In this document: piece by piece, positions 25,289 through 35,449 of the stretch
Numbering within the stretch: the first letter of the stretch is position 1
How the letters are laid out: the number at the start of each line of letters is the position of its first letter
DNA from: Ferrimicrobium sp.
GTDB taxonomy: Bacteria > Actinomycetota > Acidimicrobiia > Acidimicrobiales > Acidimicrobiaceae
Assembly (NCBI RefSeq): GCF_027319265.1
Contig: NZ_DAHVNP010000082.1
Location: 1 to 50,650 of the forward strand
Length of the DNA: 50,650 nt
Direction: 5' to 3'
Notes under the pieces: model-generated
Database searches by the model: none
What the model saw: the letters and a program-made list of their open reading frames with translations, nothing else
Told to the model about the DNA's origin: nothing
Made by a program: the position numbers and the translations under genes

Positions 25289-25561
25289 GATAGTATCTCC
25301 TTGATCGCTCCCTTTGTTGAGCAGTCATCCTATGCGACTTGAACCAAAGTAATTGTCGCGATAAAGCGATCCGACGTTGTGTTGTAGATCTATGCTCCCA
25401 AAGCATAGGGAGAGCAAGAGACTCTTTATCTGTACTTTGTTTGATCTCAATAATTGCCTTGATGGTAATTGATTCCCGAGATCGATGTCCGTTTGGGTGG
25501 ACCGAGTGATGTGAGCTTGAGCCCATACCTGCCACGTTGTCTGTTCTACGATAGTGTGTTG

Positions 25562-26629
25562 CTATTGCTGTGGTGGTCTACGAGTGGGATGCTCCGTCTT
25601 GGTTTGACTGGGCGCAGCAGACATCTCTTTCGTAATCGGGAGAAACTTTCGATAGAAAATATAGCCAGGTGGTAAGCCGATGAGGAGGTTCATAATCCGA
25701 TAGACCGTGGTCACCGCTACCGCGAGCGCAAAGGGGACCCCTAAGGCAATCAAGGTGCCTGCCATACCTAGCTCGAAAACGCCAGTGCTGATGATGACAC
25801 CGCCAAAGATGCTGACAATATTAGCGAAAAGATAGGCCATGACTGCGGTGCCAGGGTTCACGGTTTTCCCAAAGGCGAGGAATGCCATGTAAAAGGTCAA
25901 TATTTCAACGACAATATAGAGAATTGACCATCCGAATGGCTGTAGCATCCGACGCTTGTTGTTGGTCATCGCACGATAACCGACGTAGAACTGATCGACG
26001 AAGTTGGTTACCTTATCTTCTTTGAGGGATTTGAAGAATCGCTGTAAGAAATGCATGGTGGCATGTAGAGCTCTTCGCAACAGGACTTCATGCTGGACCA
26101 GGACGACCAGCACCACCGCCAGCGCGGTGATCCCAAGGGCGGAGATCACGGTGACGTCGAGTAGCGATCGTCCACTCCTGTTGCTCTCGGCGTAGATGAG
26201 CAGGAAGCCAACGGGCATCATGAGGAGCACCGCAAGAGCACTGAAGGCATAACGCATCAGCTGCACGAGTACGCTGACGCCTCTTGGCACTTCGGGTGCG
26301 AGTACCTGGGAGAGGTAACCGGCACCCGCGAGACCGGCGGAAGGCAGGAGATAGTTGACAAAGTTGGTAGCCAAGGCCCCTTCGAAGAGACGCGATGTCT
26401 TCAGGTCGTACGCAAAAATCCGTAATATAGAGCGATAGTAGAGACCGTTCAGCCAGTAGCTCCCCAGTTGGATGATGACGACGGAAACAAGCACATACCA
26501 GCGAAGCGTTGTGAGTAAAGGTATAAAGTTGCTGAGCGAGCTACGATTCTCCCAGAGGACGAGGGCAAGGCCAACGAGGCCGAGAACCCCAAATATTCGA
26601 CGGATACGTTTTGGAGAGGTATGTTTCAT
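25562..26629 (-). CDS. UPF0104 / LPG-synthase-type integral membrane protein
   Basis: The 355-residue protein has about eight hydrophobic segments and the features of the lysylphosphatidylglycerol synthase TM region family (UPF0104, AglD-like): a conserved NFVNYLLPSAGLAGAGYLSQVL stretch near residue 85 and a later SIFGGVIISTGVFELGMAGTLIALG segment. The family includes MprF flippase domains and glycolipid or dolichol-phosphate-linked transport proteins. The soluble MprF aminoacyl-transferase domain is absent, so a flippase or glycosyl-lipid role is likelier than LPG synthesis. The C-terminus is a basic, Pro-rich tail. No clear ribosome site precedes the ATG, and it stands alone. Confidence 0.85.
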   Translation of the reverse strand: MKHTSPKRIRRIFGVLGLVGLALVLWENRSSLSNFIPLLTTLRWYVLVSVVIIQLGSYWLNGLYYRSILRIFAYDLKTSRLFEGALATNFVNYLLPSAGLAGAGYLSQVLAPEVPRGVSVLVQLMRYAFSALAVLLMMPVGFLLIYAESNRSGRSLLDVTVISALGITALAVVLVVLVQHEVLLRRALHATMHFLQRFFKSLKEDKVTNFVDQFYVGYRAMTNNKRRMLQPFGWSILYIVVEILTFYMAFLAFGKTVNPGTAVMAYLFANIVSIFGGVIISTGVFELGMAGTLIALGVPFALAVAVTTVYRIMNLLIGLPPGYIFYRKFLPITKEMSAAPSQTKTEHPTRRPPQQ

Positions 26630-27875
26630 GGCTCGATGGGCAACACGTGTGTTTTGACCGCGGTGAAGCAGTGGCGCCGCTGGTGAGTGTTGTGGGGTTG
26701 CAGTATTGGTCGGAGGGTGGGTCGATGCAGCAATCGCGCATGGCCCGTTACCGAGCGTAGCTGATGGTTCTGGCCCGATCCTTTGGTGGACAAGGTGGAG
26801 ATGACATCAGCGATTGCACCGGTACGCGCGAACCCGGTTGGCGGGACGGAGGGTCGATGGTTGAGGAGCAACGCCCCTGCTGGGTCAATCTTGTCGAACA
26901 CGGTTGTTCCGTGGAGGTCCATGTCAGCCAAAGGCAACCGAGATTGACTGAAAAGCCGTTCGCCTGACGTTGCCGCCAGGTGCGTTTGTCTCACTCCTAT
27001 GGGTATCGGGAGAGGTAGCTTTCTGCGCTGGAGGGGGTCGCAAGCGGACATTTGCGCAGGAAAACAGCCTTTGTCACAAGAGCCGGATTGTCTACGTTGT
27101 CTACGCACGGCCAGGGACGATAGGGCATTGCCATATTGGGGTGGAGCGCGACGGATGTGCGGTCCGATGGAAGTCTGCTTGGGGTAGACGTGAGAGATAA
27201 GAAGCTTACTGTAGAGGTTCATAGCGTCGGTGAACGCGATCGTTGTCGGCGGTAAGCCACTATCTCCGCTCGGAGTGCACACGGTCATCGATCCTGTTGG
27301 CCCACCTTGTCCAATCCGCACTGGGGGCCGGTCTGCTCTGGCCCAGAACCGTCTGGAGCGCGAGAGACTCGCTCGATCGACAATACCCACTCCTCTAGTA
27401 CTAGTCTGTCGATCTGTAGGAAGCCTGTGTCGGGTGGCGGTTGCCAGCGCCGAAAAAGATCGTGGGAGATTCTCTTGCCCGGCTAGCACGGAAGATGGTC
27501 AGACATCGCATCAGCAAATTCGCGATGTTGGGTCAGATCGATACGCCGAGAGGTAGGGTTCAAAAGACTTCCCTCGCAGTGGTTAACCACGCCAAAGGGC
27601 TTGTTGGTCGTTGAATGGATGGACCGACTCGTGAGGTATCCCCTGCCATGACAGGCTGTGATGGCGTTCGATGTTGCTGTTTGCGCAGCGCACCCAGGTG
27701 CCGTTGAACCACCGTTGCACATCGCGGAATTGGCTGTTGGCTCAACGAGCAATAGAGGGCCCTATCCATCTTTTGGGACAGAGGAGCCGAGGTTGGGTTG
27801 GGAGTTGCTTGGGAAGGGTGACCCCTGTCAGCCACAGGCTGTACTCGCCGGTCAATTGATGTGACGAAGAGGTGA
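26630..27875. other. Gene-free or decayed stretch
   Basis: A 287-codon minus-strand frame (26626-27489) is open, but its protein is rich in Arg, Ser and Pro with no domain, hydrophobic pattern or ribosome site, so I do not call it. Overlapping frames on both strands have the same character. This may be the remains of old genes. Confidence 0.45.
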
Positions 27876-28673
27876 TCAGCCATGATAGAAGGTCGATGTG
27901 CACCCGCCGTCGACGGCTACGATTGACCCTGTCATAAAGGATGCGTCATCGGAGGCTAAGAATGCGACAACCCTTGCCACCTCGGTGGTGGTGGCCTGTC
28001 GCCCTAACGGCTGTAGCGCGGCGCTCGCCTCGCGTCTCCGCAACATCTCGTCCGCTTGGTCACTGGGCAAACTGGCGCGTCGTCCACCGAGATCGGTGTC
28101 GATATAGCCCGGCAGTACGGCGTTGACCCGAATGCCAAGCGGTCCGTAGTCGACGGCAAGCTGTCTCGTTAGGTTGACGATGGCACCCTTTGTAGCGCAA
28201 TAGGCGGGTGCAAGTGGTGCGCCAATGATGCCATAGGTGGAGGCAATGTTGATAATCGAGGAGTGCGTCTGTCCCAACAGGTGCGGTATTGCGTACTTGC
28301 TCGCAAGGAAGGTGCCGCGCAGGTTCACGCCGATGGTCGTATCCCAATCCTCAACACTAATCTCATGCAGCAGACCGTGTGCGCCACCGATACCCGCGTT
28401 GTTGACGAGAATGTCCAGCCGTCCGTAGTCGTTCATGACCATGCTGACCAACTTGGCGGTCTGTTCAGGGCGAGAGATGTCGTAATGATACGGGGTCGCC
28501 CGATGGCCCTGTGCACCGATCGCAGCGGCAACCCGTTCGGCACCGTCATGGATATCACAGATCGCTACTCCAACTCCGAGGGCCGCGAGTGAATGAGCGA
28601 TCGCCTCGCCAATTCCCCGGCCGCCACCAGTCACTAGTGCCACTCGTCCATTCATAGTTTGTTGTGTCTCCAT
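27876..28673 (-). CDS. Short-chain dehydrogenase/reductase (classical SDR)
   Basis: The 265-residue oxidoreductase has the classical SDR motifs: the cofactor loop TGGGRGIG (about 15-22), the structural NNAG (about 90-93), the catalytic Ser in IINIASTYG, the YCATK motif (Tyr and Lys, about 158-162), and the PG segment near 188. An Asp at the end of the second strand (ICDIHD) indicates NAD(H) rather than NADP(H). The ATG follows AGGAGAGGTGCA. No metabolic partner gene lies nearby, so the substrate cannot be inferred. Similar proteins reduce 3-oxoacyl or sugar and alcohol substrates. Confidence 0.92.
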   Translation of the reverse strand: METQQTMNGRVALVTGGGRGIGEAIAHSLAALGVGVAICDIHDGAERVAAAIGAQGHRATPYHYDISRPEQTAKLVSMVMNDYGRLDILVNNAGIGGAHGLLHEISVEDWDTTIGVNLRGTFLASKYAIPHLLGQTHSSIINIASTYGIIGAPLAPAYCATKGAIVNLTRQLAVDYGPLGIRVNAVLPGYIDTDLGGRRASLPSDQADEMLRRREASAALQPLGRQATTTEVARVVAFLASDDASFMTGSIVAVDGGCTSTFYHG

Positions 28674-29307
28674 TGCACCTCTCCTATCGAATCAGATTTT
28701 TCGGTCTTATCATGACCGTAGTTGACCGGTGAGGCCCGGCATGACGCTCCAAATCGTCCATCAGGTCGGCACAGCACGACGCTATCGCCTCTGGCAATGA
28801 TGGCCCGATCACGCCTCTTCATTGACGACAACGAACCACTTGCTGTTCAGAGGTTTTGCCCGGGGCGCAAAGTCGTTAGGAGCAAAGCTTGAATTACCAG
28901 AGCCAGTTCACCAAGGCTCTTGCCGTGCGTGATGCGATAGCACACTGTTTGCCAATTGGGGGGTGTGCGCTATTCGGATGGGCAAGGGGTTTCGAGGTGC
29001 ACGAACAGATCAGAAGTTGTGATACAAGCGCGCCAGTGGTTCCTGCCACTTAGATCACTGCCCTCTGGAGTTTGCATGAAGGTGAACAGATCTCAATTAG
29101 GGATTGGCGTAGACCAACAACTCCTGCTGCTTGCTCTGTCATCTCGAGGGCATGGTCATCCCTAGGGCGCAGTGCTTATTGGAAGGAGTCCCAGCCGGAG
29201 ACACAGATCTTGCACGCCAGGGCCGTTCATGATGGAGAGGCGAATGGTGCGCACATCTCTGTCCGACCGAAGCCACCCGAAGGTGGCGAAAGCTATGCTA
29301 CTGGCGG
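28674..29307. other. No recognisable gene
   Basis: Only short frames without ribosome sites or familiar motifs are present. Confidence 0.5.
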
Positions 29308-29571
29308 TCAATAACTCCGGTGGCACCTCTGCGCCGCTTCGCGGGAACGATGGTTGATGCTGCAATTGCCGTGGTGGTAGATCGTCGCTGGAACACGGCG
29401 CTTCTTTGTGTTGAGGGAGCGAGTAACGGCGTAGGTAGCGTTGTCGATCGGATGCAGTGTTCGGCGGGCACGCTTGATTGCTCGCGGGGTGAGCGCATTC
29501 TTGCTGGTGCGCACTGGGTGCGCTGCACGCCGCACGCTCCTTGGGACCAAAGCTCGTGATAAAAATCCCAT
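29308..29571 (-). CDS. Small, very basic protein of unknown function
   Basis: The 87-residue frame starts at an ATG preceded by AAAGGAGGATTCAG, one of the best ribosome sites in the region. The first 55 residues have a regular pattern of basic helices broken by proline: PRSVRRAAHPVRT, TPRAIKRARRTLHPIDN, then a RSLNTKKRR tail. The doubled 'HPxxx' and 'xPRxxRRA' motifs suggest an internal repeat. I recall similar N-termini in short actinobacterial hypothetical proteins but cannot name a family. A nucleic-acid or membrane-surface binding role would fit the charge, but this is inference. The last ~25 residues look less ordered. Confidence 0.55.
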   Translation of the reverse strand: MGFLSRALVPRSVRRAAHPVRTSKNALTPRAIKRARRTLHPIDNATYAVTRSLNTKKRRVPATIYHHGNCSINHRSREAAQRCHRSY

Positions 29572-30071
29572 CTGAATCCTCCTTTGATGATAGGACAACA
29601 CTACATCATCGCGCGATTCGAAGGCGGCATGAGTCAGGACCTGTCTCGCGTTGGTGGTGGCTCGGTGCTTTCTCCAAGCCAGTACGAGGTGCAAACAGGG
29701 GTTTTACCGTTCAGGGGCCTCCTTGCGTGGAGTGATGGGGCCGCAGCTCTCGGTTGGGTCCAGGTGACCGATGCTTTGCCTCGCGGGTCTTGTTGGGTCA
29801 CTCCACACACAAGAGGCCCTGGCGTGATTTGCATGATCCCAAAGTCCTCTGGGTAGGAAAGCATTCTTGAGGGCCGGGGAGGCAGCACGCGTTCGATCGT
29901 GGCAGACATTGTGGTATTCCTCCACGGCCAATCCCTCGGGGTGGTTGCTGGCTAAGGACAACGTCCGCCCTCGTACCGCGTGGCTGGTTCAGATCGCTCG
30001 TGCAAATGATCAGCGTTGCGTGACGGCGACGGTCGTCAGCTGGCGATAGTGAAGACAGCTATACTAGCTTC
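29572..30071. other. No convincing gene
   Basis: A 90-codon plus-strand frame (29584-29856) starts beside the ribosome site of the divergent small basic gene but has no site of its own. I leave it uncalled. Confidence 0.45.
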
Positions 30072-30650
30072 ATGACAGTCTCGACGGATTCAACACCAGG
30101 CAGTCATGATGTGGCAGTGGACGATCGCAGTCGTGAGGAGCTCCTGTTTCGTGAAGCCCGACGGCGCTAACGGCGCAGGCGCCTGATCTGCTGGGCGGGC
30201 TTCTTCGTCCTCGTGTTGGCGATGGTCGGCTATGGGGTCTATGGACAAGAACAAGCCCTTCATCGCAACCCGACAGCAAAGCACCTGGTAGCGACTCCAG
30301 TCGCAGATCGGTCCGTTGCAGTTTTGAACTGCAAGGATGTCGCGGTGGTGGAACCGAAGAACTTCGTGATCTCCTGTGCCGACGGCAATACCATGCTCAC
30401 CAAAACCCGATGGATTCGGTGGAATCGAGGTGATGCCATGGGGACGACGGACTTTGCAATCAATCTCTGCAACCCGAGCTGCTTCGCCTCGAAGATGTCG
30501 TTGTTCCCGCAAGGCACGGTAGTGCTGTCGCGTCCGATGAAGACGCAACACGGGGTTTTGTTTTCGGAGTTGGTGGTCCGCTATCGTGCTGATGGGAAGC
30601 TATCGAAGTTCTCGATGAGTTGGAACGGTGACCCAGCTTTCCGGAGGTAA
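30072..30650 (+). pseudogene. Membrane-anchored exported protein gene with an early nonsense codon
   Basis: From ATG 30072 the frame reads MTVSTDSTPGSHDVAVDD, then a basic stretch. TAA at 30168-30170 interrupts a run of arginines (EARRR-stop-RRRR). The same frame continues with a transmembrane segment (LICWAGFFVLVLAMVGYGVYG) and an extracellular domain containing CADGNTMLTKTRWIRW, DFAINLCNPSC and a C-terminal strand pair. This is the layout of small actinobacterial exported domains with a paired cysteine. The stop most likely arose from one substitution. Restart at GTG 30204 or ATG 30213, inside the membrane segment, is possible but would damage the anchor. I do not know the function. Confidence 0.55.
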
Positions 30651-30751
30651 AACGCAGGCCGGAGGAGCCTTGGCTGTCGGCCCTTTGGGTGTCGCCCGCG
30701 TGTAAACCTGCGTGGCGTTCCATGATGGAGTACCGATTGGCACCACAGTGA

Positions 30752-31150
30752 CTAGGCAAGTGAGCTCAGCATCGCGATCAGCTCGTCACGCTCGTAACCC
30801 TGTTTGCGGGCAAACGCCAGGAGTTCGGCTGTGCGGGTAAGCACGAGGGAGCGTTCTTGGGTGCCTGCGACTTTAATGGAACGTCCGCGACCCATCTCAA
30901 TGAGTCCTTCATCGCGTAGCATTCTCAGCGCTCGCAGAACGGTATTCGGATTGACGCCAAGTTCGGCCGCTAAGTCTCGTGCCTGTGGAATGCGCTGGCC
31001 AGGTTTGGCCTCGCCCTCTGCGATGGCGCGTCGTATCTCTGCGGCAACCTGTTCGTGGAGTGCAGTTGGCTTTGCCCGTGAGACGGGAGGAAGGCTGAGG
31101 GCCGCTCCAGGGACTGCATGTGTCTGGTCAACGTCAGGAGTGGAAGTCAT
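30752..31150 (-). CDS. GntR-family regulator, YtrA-like
   Basis: The protein has 132 residues from the ATG at 31150. It has a GntR winged helix (about 32-100: ALHEQVAAEIRRAIAEGEAKPGQ, ARDLAAELGVNPNTVLRALRML, EGLIEMGRGRSIKV) and a short helical tail of about 40 residues. The lack of a large effector domain is typical of the YtrA subfamily, which usually controls an adjacent ABC transporter; no such transporter is present here. A perfect palindrome (31154-31168) lies between the likely -10 box and the start, so autorepression is probable. Confidence 0.88.
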   Translation of the reverse strand: MTSTPDVDQTHAVPGAALSLPPVSRAKPTALHEQVAAEIRRAIAEGEAKPGQRIPQARDLAAELGVNPNTVLRALRMLRDEGLIEMGRGRSIKVAGTQERSLVLTRTAELLAFARKQGYERDELIAMLSSLA

Positions 31151-31153
31151 AAC

Positions 31154-31177
31154 GCTAACTATGTTAGCTTCATTGTA
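31154..31177 (-). promoter_or_regulatory. GntR operator palindrome and -10 box
   Basis: GCTAAC-TAT-GTTAGC (31154-31168) is a perfect 6-bp inverted repeat. On the minus strand TACAAT (31172-31177) precedes it and may be the -10 box of the regulator gene. The repeat would then cover the transcription start, 3 nt before the ATG. Confidence 0.65.
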
Positions 31178-31348
31178 GCAGTCTGGGTGCGGGCTACTCA
31201 TCGAGCCCGAGCCGAGCGAAGGCCCATAGACGACGCTCTGACGGGTCACGGATTGATCGAGGGTTCTCGCGCATGGACGTGGTTGCGGGTCTGAACCTTG
31301 AGTATCGGCGATGGCGCGCTGGCATCCACGGTGCTATCGCGATAGCGC

Positions 31349-34300
31349 TTGGTAGCATGGAGACAAGGCCAACTGGCTAGCTGCCGCACCAACGAGGAGG
31401 TGTCTCGACTGTTATCGCATACCGCAACCTGTCTGGCCAAGGCCATGGCACTCCAGTGGGGTTTGACGACGAAAAAACTGAGCTACGAGGTGCTGGACTC
31501 GATGGTCCGCGCTGGCATCGTGGATGGCCCGATCACCAAGACCAAATCGGATGCCGCATGGATAGAGCTCGATGTGGCTGGCTATCTGCTATCGGATCGC
31601 GTGGCGGGCTATGCAAAAATTGCGGGCGAACTCGGCAATGATCTGTACTTTGAGCTGATCGAGACGGTTCATCACTCGGAGCTCGTTGGGGTGCTGCGGA
31701 GTGCCGGTTATCGTGCCTATGCCATGGATCGGTATCTCGACATCGGTCGACTCCGTCTGAACGCAATGCGACGGCCCGGATCAGCCAATGAGCACGCGCG
31801 ATACGCAATGCATGGCCTAGAGGCCGACGAGCTGCGAGAGGCATTCTTTGATCGTTTCGATCCTCGCCTCTTTGAGAACCTGGCACCAGAGTGGAGCGAA
31901 CTCGTCGCCGCTCAGGCGTTGGCAAGCCACCTCTGGGACTTCGATGCCTCCGTGATGGATATGGTTCAAGTCCTATTAGATCAAGAGTTTGTCGACCCTC
32001 AGCTCCATTTGGCGCTGGCCCAAGTTCTCTTCCTTCGAGGACAGATTGATCAGGTGCAATCCTACATCGGCGATGAACTGGGATTGTATGCGCCATTCTT
32101 TGATGCCTTGGAGCTGATCCGGTCTGGGGAGTACGCGTTGGGGGCCCAGACCTACGCCAGCGCCATGGCTGGCTACACCAAGGTGACCCGCACCCGCTCT
32201 GCGCCCCTATATCCCGTGACGGAATTCTGGTATCCAATGGCGTTGCTAGCCTCCGGCACTGCTGCCGATCTGGAACGAGCGCTGAAGTACTGTATCGCCA
32301 GTTCCCACTCGAAGAACCCTCCTCGGTTCTCTCTCTTTGGTAAGTGGGCACATGCGATCCGAGTGCGGCTCGGACGAGAGGGACTTGACCCCGACGTCTT
32401 TGTCCAGCCGTACGCCCGTGGTCTCGATGCACTGTCCGATCTCTTGTTGATCAACTGGTTAGCACCTGAACTGGAGTCGGTACGATCCAAAACGGGTGAA
32501 CATCTCCAGCGTGCGCACGATCGAGCGCAGGCGGTCTTCGCGCCCTGTGGCTTTGTTCGATTAGTCGAATTGACTACAACGGCCTTTGTGCATGCCACCG
32601 GGGGAGAGGATGCTGCTCCCTTCTTTGTCGGTGCGCCCCAACCCCACTGGCAACTGGTGCTCGACTCCCTCCGTGCTCTTGGAGAGGAGGCACCCGAGCG
32701 TATAAGTCGCTATGTGTGGATGATCAACCAAACAGGCAATGGACATCTCCGTTCCGTCGAACCGTGTCTTCAGACCAAGGGAGTCCGTGGATGGGGTAAG
32801 CCCAAGACTGTGAGCTTGGCACGTTTGGTATCTGACAGTGAGCTTCCTGGCGAAGATGCCCGGGTGCTGCGCTCAATCCGCAAACTCTCCGGCGGTGGCG
32901 GTGGTCGTTATGAACTGGATCTCGGTGCGGCCATGATGAGCCTGATTGGACACCCTCGGGTTGTCTTGAATACCGACCCGGATCGGTTTATCGAGGTCGT
33001 GGAGGGTCGTCCTGAAATAGTGGTGGCACGTACCGATGATGGACTCGAGGTGAGGGTCGAACCGCCGTCGCTTGCCGATCTCGTCGATCAAGCCAACGCG
33101 ACAAGTTGGGGTCGGGCTCCAGATGCAGAGATCTTACGCGTGATGGTGGAGCCCCCCTCTCGGCTCGTGGTGATCCGGCTCTCGAAGGCCCAACGGCAGG
33201 CGATTCAGCTGATGGGCAAGCGCTTCCAAGTCCCTCGTGAGGCTGTTCGAGATATGGACTCAACGTTAGCGGCTCTGAGCGCTCACTTCGAGATCCAGTC
33301 TGACGAAGTCGTCACGGGGCGATTGGTCGACGCAGTCTCGAAACTCCGCTGTGAACTCAAACCGCAGGGAGAGGGGATCACCATGCGCATTGTGGCAGCC
33401 CCACTCGGACCGCAGGGTCCACGATTGGTTCCTGGTGTCGGGCGTGCCAAAGTGGTGGCAAGGATCGACGCAGAGACGGTGGCGACGACTCGTGATCTCG
33501 ATTGGGAGGCAGAGCTCGCCAACAGAGTCATTGAGGCACTGGGGGTCGCTCACGGCGATATCGCGAATGAGATCGACTTCCCCACGGCAGACGAGGCACT
33601 AGATGCACTCGAGACGCTCAACGCCTTTCTTGATGAACTAGATCTTGACTGGCCCAAGGGCAAGGCGATTCAGGTGCTCTCGCCCGGTTTAGGTGCACTA
33701 CGGGTCTCGGTGTCGAGTCAGAAGGACTGGTTGGCGGTCAGAGGCGGGATAGCGCTCGACGACGAGAAGGTGTTCGCGCTCAAAGAGCTGATGACTGCTG
33801 CCACCAGTGGTGCGAAGTTTGTGACGCTCAAGGAGGGTCAGTACCTCGCTTTAACCGGATCGTTGAAGGAGAGGGTCCTTGAACTCGCGGCAATTACCGA
33901 TAACTCTGGTAAGGAGATCAAAGCCTCCAAGTTGGCGGTCGGGGCCCTTGAGGAGCTTACCGATGGGGCCACTGCGACGTTTGATACGAGCGCGGCGCAG
34001 CTCATCGAGCGGTTGCACCAGGCCCAGAAGTTGGTTCCTCTTGTCCCTTCAACCCTCGAAGCGGAGCTACGACCCTACCAACGTGAGGGTTTTGCCTGGG
34101 CGATTCGTCTGGCTGAGGCAGGGTTTGGTGCGTGTCTCGCCGATGACATGGGATTGGGCAAGACACTCCAGGCGCTGGCGGTGGCGCTTGCACGGGTGCG
34201 AAGCGACGGTGACCCGACGCTGGTAGTCTGTCCGACCTCGGTGGTGGACAACTGGATCAACGAGACGTTGCGTTTTGCCCCCACACTCAACCCGATCAAC

Positions 34301-35449
34301 TTCGCTCGGGCAGATCGATCGAGGGTGGTTGCCGATGCAAGCGGCCACGATGTCCTTGTCGTCTCCTACAGCGTTGTGATCCAAGACGAGGATCTACTCT
34401 CCTCGCGTCACTGGAGGACGCTCATCGTCGATGAGGCCCAGGCGATCAAAAACATCGCTGCAAAGCGTACGCAAGCGCTGAGTGGTCTCGATGCGGACTT
34501 CAAGATGGCGCTATCGGGTACACCGATCGAAAATCACTTGACCGAACTCTATTCGATCGTGAATTTCCTCAATCCAGGGCTGTTAGGGACCCCCACACAG
34601 TTCGGGAGACGATTCGTGACGCCAGTGGAGCGTGATAAGGATCAAAGTGCGCGGCGGCGTCTTCGAAAAATAGTCGGCCCCTTTGTGCTGCGACGCTTGA
34701 AGACCGATGTGCTCACCGACTTGCCACCAAGAACCGAACTCACACTGACGGTGGAGCCACGAGAAGATGAGGCACACTTCTATGAGGCGATGCGCCTGCG
34801 CGCGATCGAGGCCGCCGAGGTGGCTCTTGAACACAATGAGGCCCAAGCTAGCTTCCATATCCTCGCAGAGCTCACGCGACTCCGTCGGGCCGCCTGCGAT
34901 ATCCGGTTGGCTGAACCCACCTTTGGTGTCGTAGGTTCCAAGGTGGAGGCGCTCTTGGAGCTCGCGAGTGAAATCCAAGACAACGGACATCAGGCACTTG
35001 TGTTTTCACAGTTTGTTGACTTTCTCTCGCTCCTGCGTCAGGCCTTTGATGCGGCGGGACTTCGTTACCAATACCTCGATGGGTCGACACCGGCAAGTCA
35101 ACGAGCGCGTGAGGTGGAAAGCTTCCAGTCAGGAGACGCGAACTTCTTCCTCATCAGCATCAAGGCGGGCGGGGTCGGTCTGAATCTCACAGCGGCTGAT
35201 TACGTGATTATCGCTGATCCGTGGTGGAACCCTGCGGTCGAGGAGCAGGCGATGGGTAGGGCGCATCGTATTGGCCAGAGCCGACCAGTGACCTCGTATC
35301 GGCTGATTGCGCGGGGGACGATCGAGGAGACCATCACCGAACTGCATGCATCCAAGCTCGCCTTGGCCGAGGGAGTCCTTGGTGAGGACGAATCGATGGG
35401 GTCGCTTCCGTCAGCCCGCGATCTCATCGAGTTGATGTACGAACGGTAA
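31349..35449 (+). CDS. Large SNF2-family DNA-dependent ATPase/helicase
   Basis: The protein is up to 1366 residues. The C-terminal ~480 residues are a complete SNF2 motor: Walker A DDMGLGKT (about 932), PTSVVDNW, Walker B VDEAQAIKN (about 1026), SGTPIENHLTELYSIVNFLNPG, then the second lobe with LVFSQFVDFL, YLDGST, SIKAGGVGLNLTAADYVI and AHRIGQSRPV. The first ~900 residues are of mixed type, with no zinc finger or SWIM motif that I recognise. Bacterial SNF2 proteins act on DNA-protein complexes, in transcription recycling or in defence systems. The start is uncertain: TTG 31349 has no ribosome site, and ATG 31445 is a good alternative. No methylase or nuclease gene is adjacent. Confidence 0.9.
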   Translation: MVAWRQGQLASCRTNEEVSRLLSHTATCLAKAMALQWGLTTKKLSYEVLDSMVRAGIVDGPITKTKSDAAWIELDVAGYLLSDRVAGYAKIAGELGNDLYFELIETVHHSELVGVLRSAGYRAYAMDRYLDIGRLRLNAMRRPGSANEHARYAMHGLEADELREAFFDRFDPRLFENLAPEWSELVAAQALASHLWDFDASVMDMVQVLLDQEFVDPQLHLALAQVLFLRGQIDQVQSYIGDELGLYAPFFDALELIRSGEYALGAQTYASAMAGYTKVTRTRSAPLYPVTEFWYPMALLASGTAADLERALKYCIASSHSKNPPRFSLFGKWAHAIRVRLGREGLDPDVFVQPYARGLDALSDLLLINWLAPELESVRSKTGEHLQRAHDRAQAVFAPCGFVRLVELTTTAFVHATGGEDAAPFFVGAPQPHWQLVLDSLRALGEEAPERISRYVWMINQTGNGHLRSVEPCLQTKGVRGWGKPKTVSLARLVSDSELPGEDARVLRSIRKLSGGGGGRYELDLGAAMMSLIGHPRVVLNTDPDRFIEVVEGRPEIVVARTDDGLEVRVEPPSLADLVDQANATSWGRAPDAEILRVMVEPPSRLVVIRLSKAQRQAIQLMGKRFQVPREAVRDMDSTLAALSAHFEIQSDEVVTGRLVDAVSKLRCELKPQGEGITMRIVAAPLGPQGPRLVPGVGRAKVVARIDAETVATTRDLDWEAELANRVIEALGVAHGDIANEIDFPTADEALDALETLNAFLDELDLDWPKGKAIQVLSPGLGALRVSVSSQKDWLAVRGGIALDDEKVFALKELMTAATSGAKFVTLKEGQYLALTGSLKERVLELAAITDNSGKEIKASKLAVGALEELTDGATATFDTSAAQLIERLHQAQKLVPLVPSTLEAELRPYQREGFAWAIRLAEAGFGACLADDMGLGKTLQALAVALARVRSDGDPTLVVCPTSVVDNWINETLRFAPTLNPINFARADRSRVVADASGHDVLVVSYSVVIQDEDLLSSRHWRTLIVDEAQAIKNIAAKRTQALSGLDADFKMALSGTPIENHLTELYSIVNFLNPGLLGTPTQFGRRFVTPVERDKDQSARRRLRKIVGPFVLRRLKTDVLTDLPPRTELTLTVEPREDEAHFYEAMRLRAIEAAEVALEHNEAQASFHILAELTRLRRAACDIRLAEPTFGVVGSKVEALLELASEIQDNGHQALVFSQFVDFLSLLRQAFDAAGLRYQYLDGSTPASQRAREVESFQSGDANFFLISIKAGGVGLNLTAADYVIIADPWWNPAVEEQAMGRAHRIGQSRPVTSYRLIARGTIEETITELHASKLALAEGVLGEDESMGSLPSARDLIELMYER

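Noticed and set aside
26626-27489. 287-codon open frame on the minus strand
   Set aside because: No ribosome site, no domain, biased Arg/Ser/Pro composition and long overlapping frames on the other strand. It may be a relic but cannot be supported as a gene.
31533-32432. 299-codon frame antisense to the SNF2 helicase gene
   Set aside because: It lies wholly within a well-supported gene on the other strand and has the Arg/His-rich look of a shadow frame.
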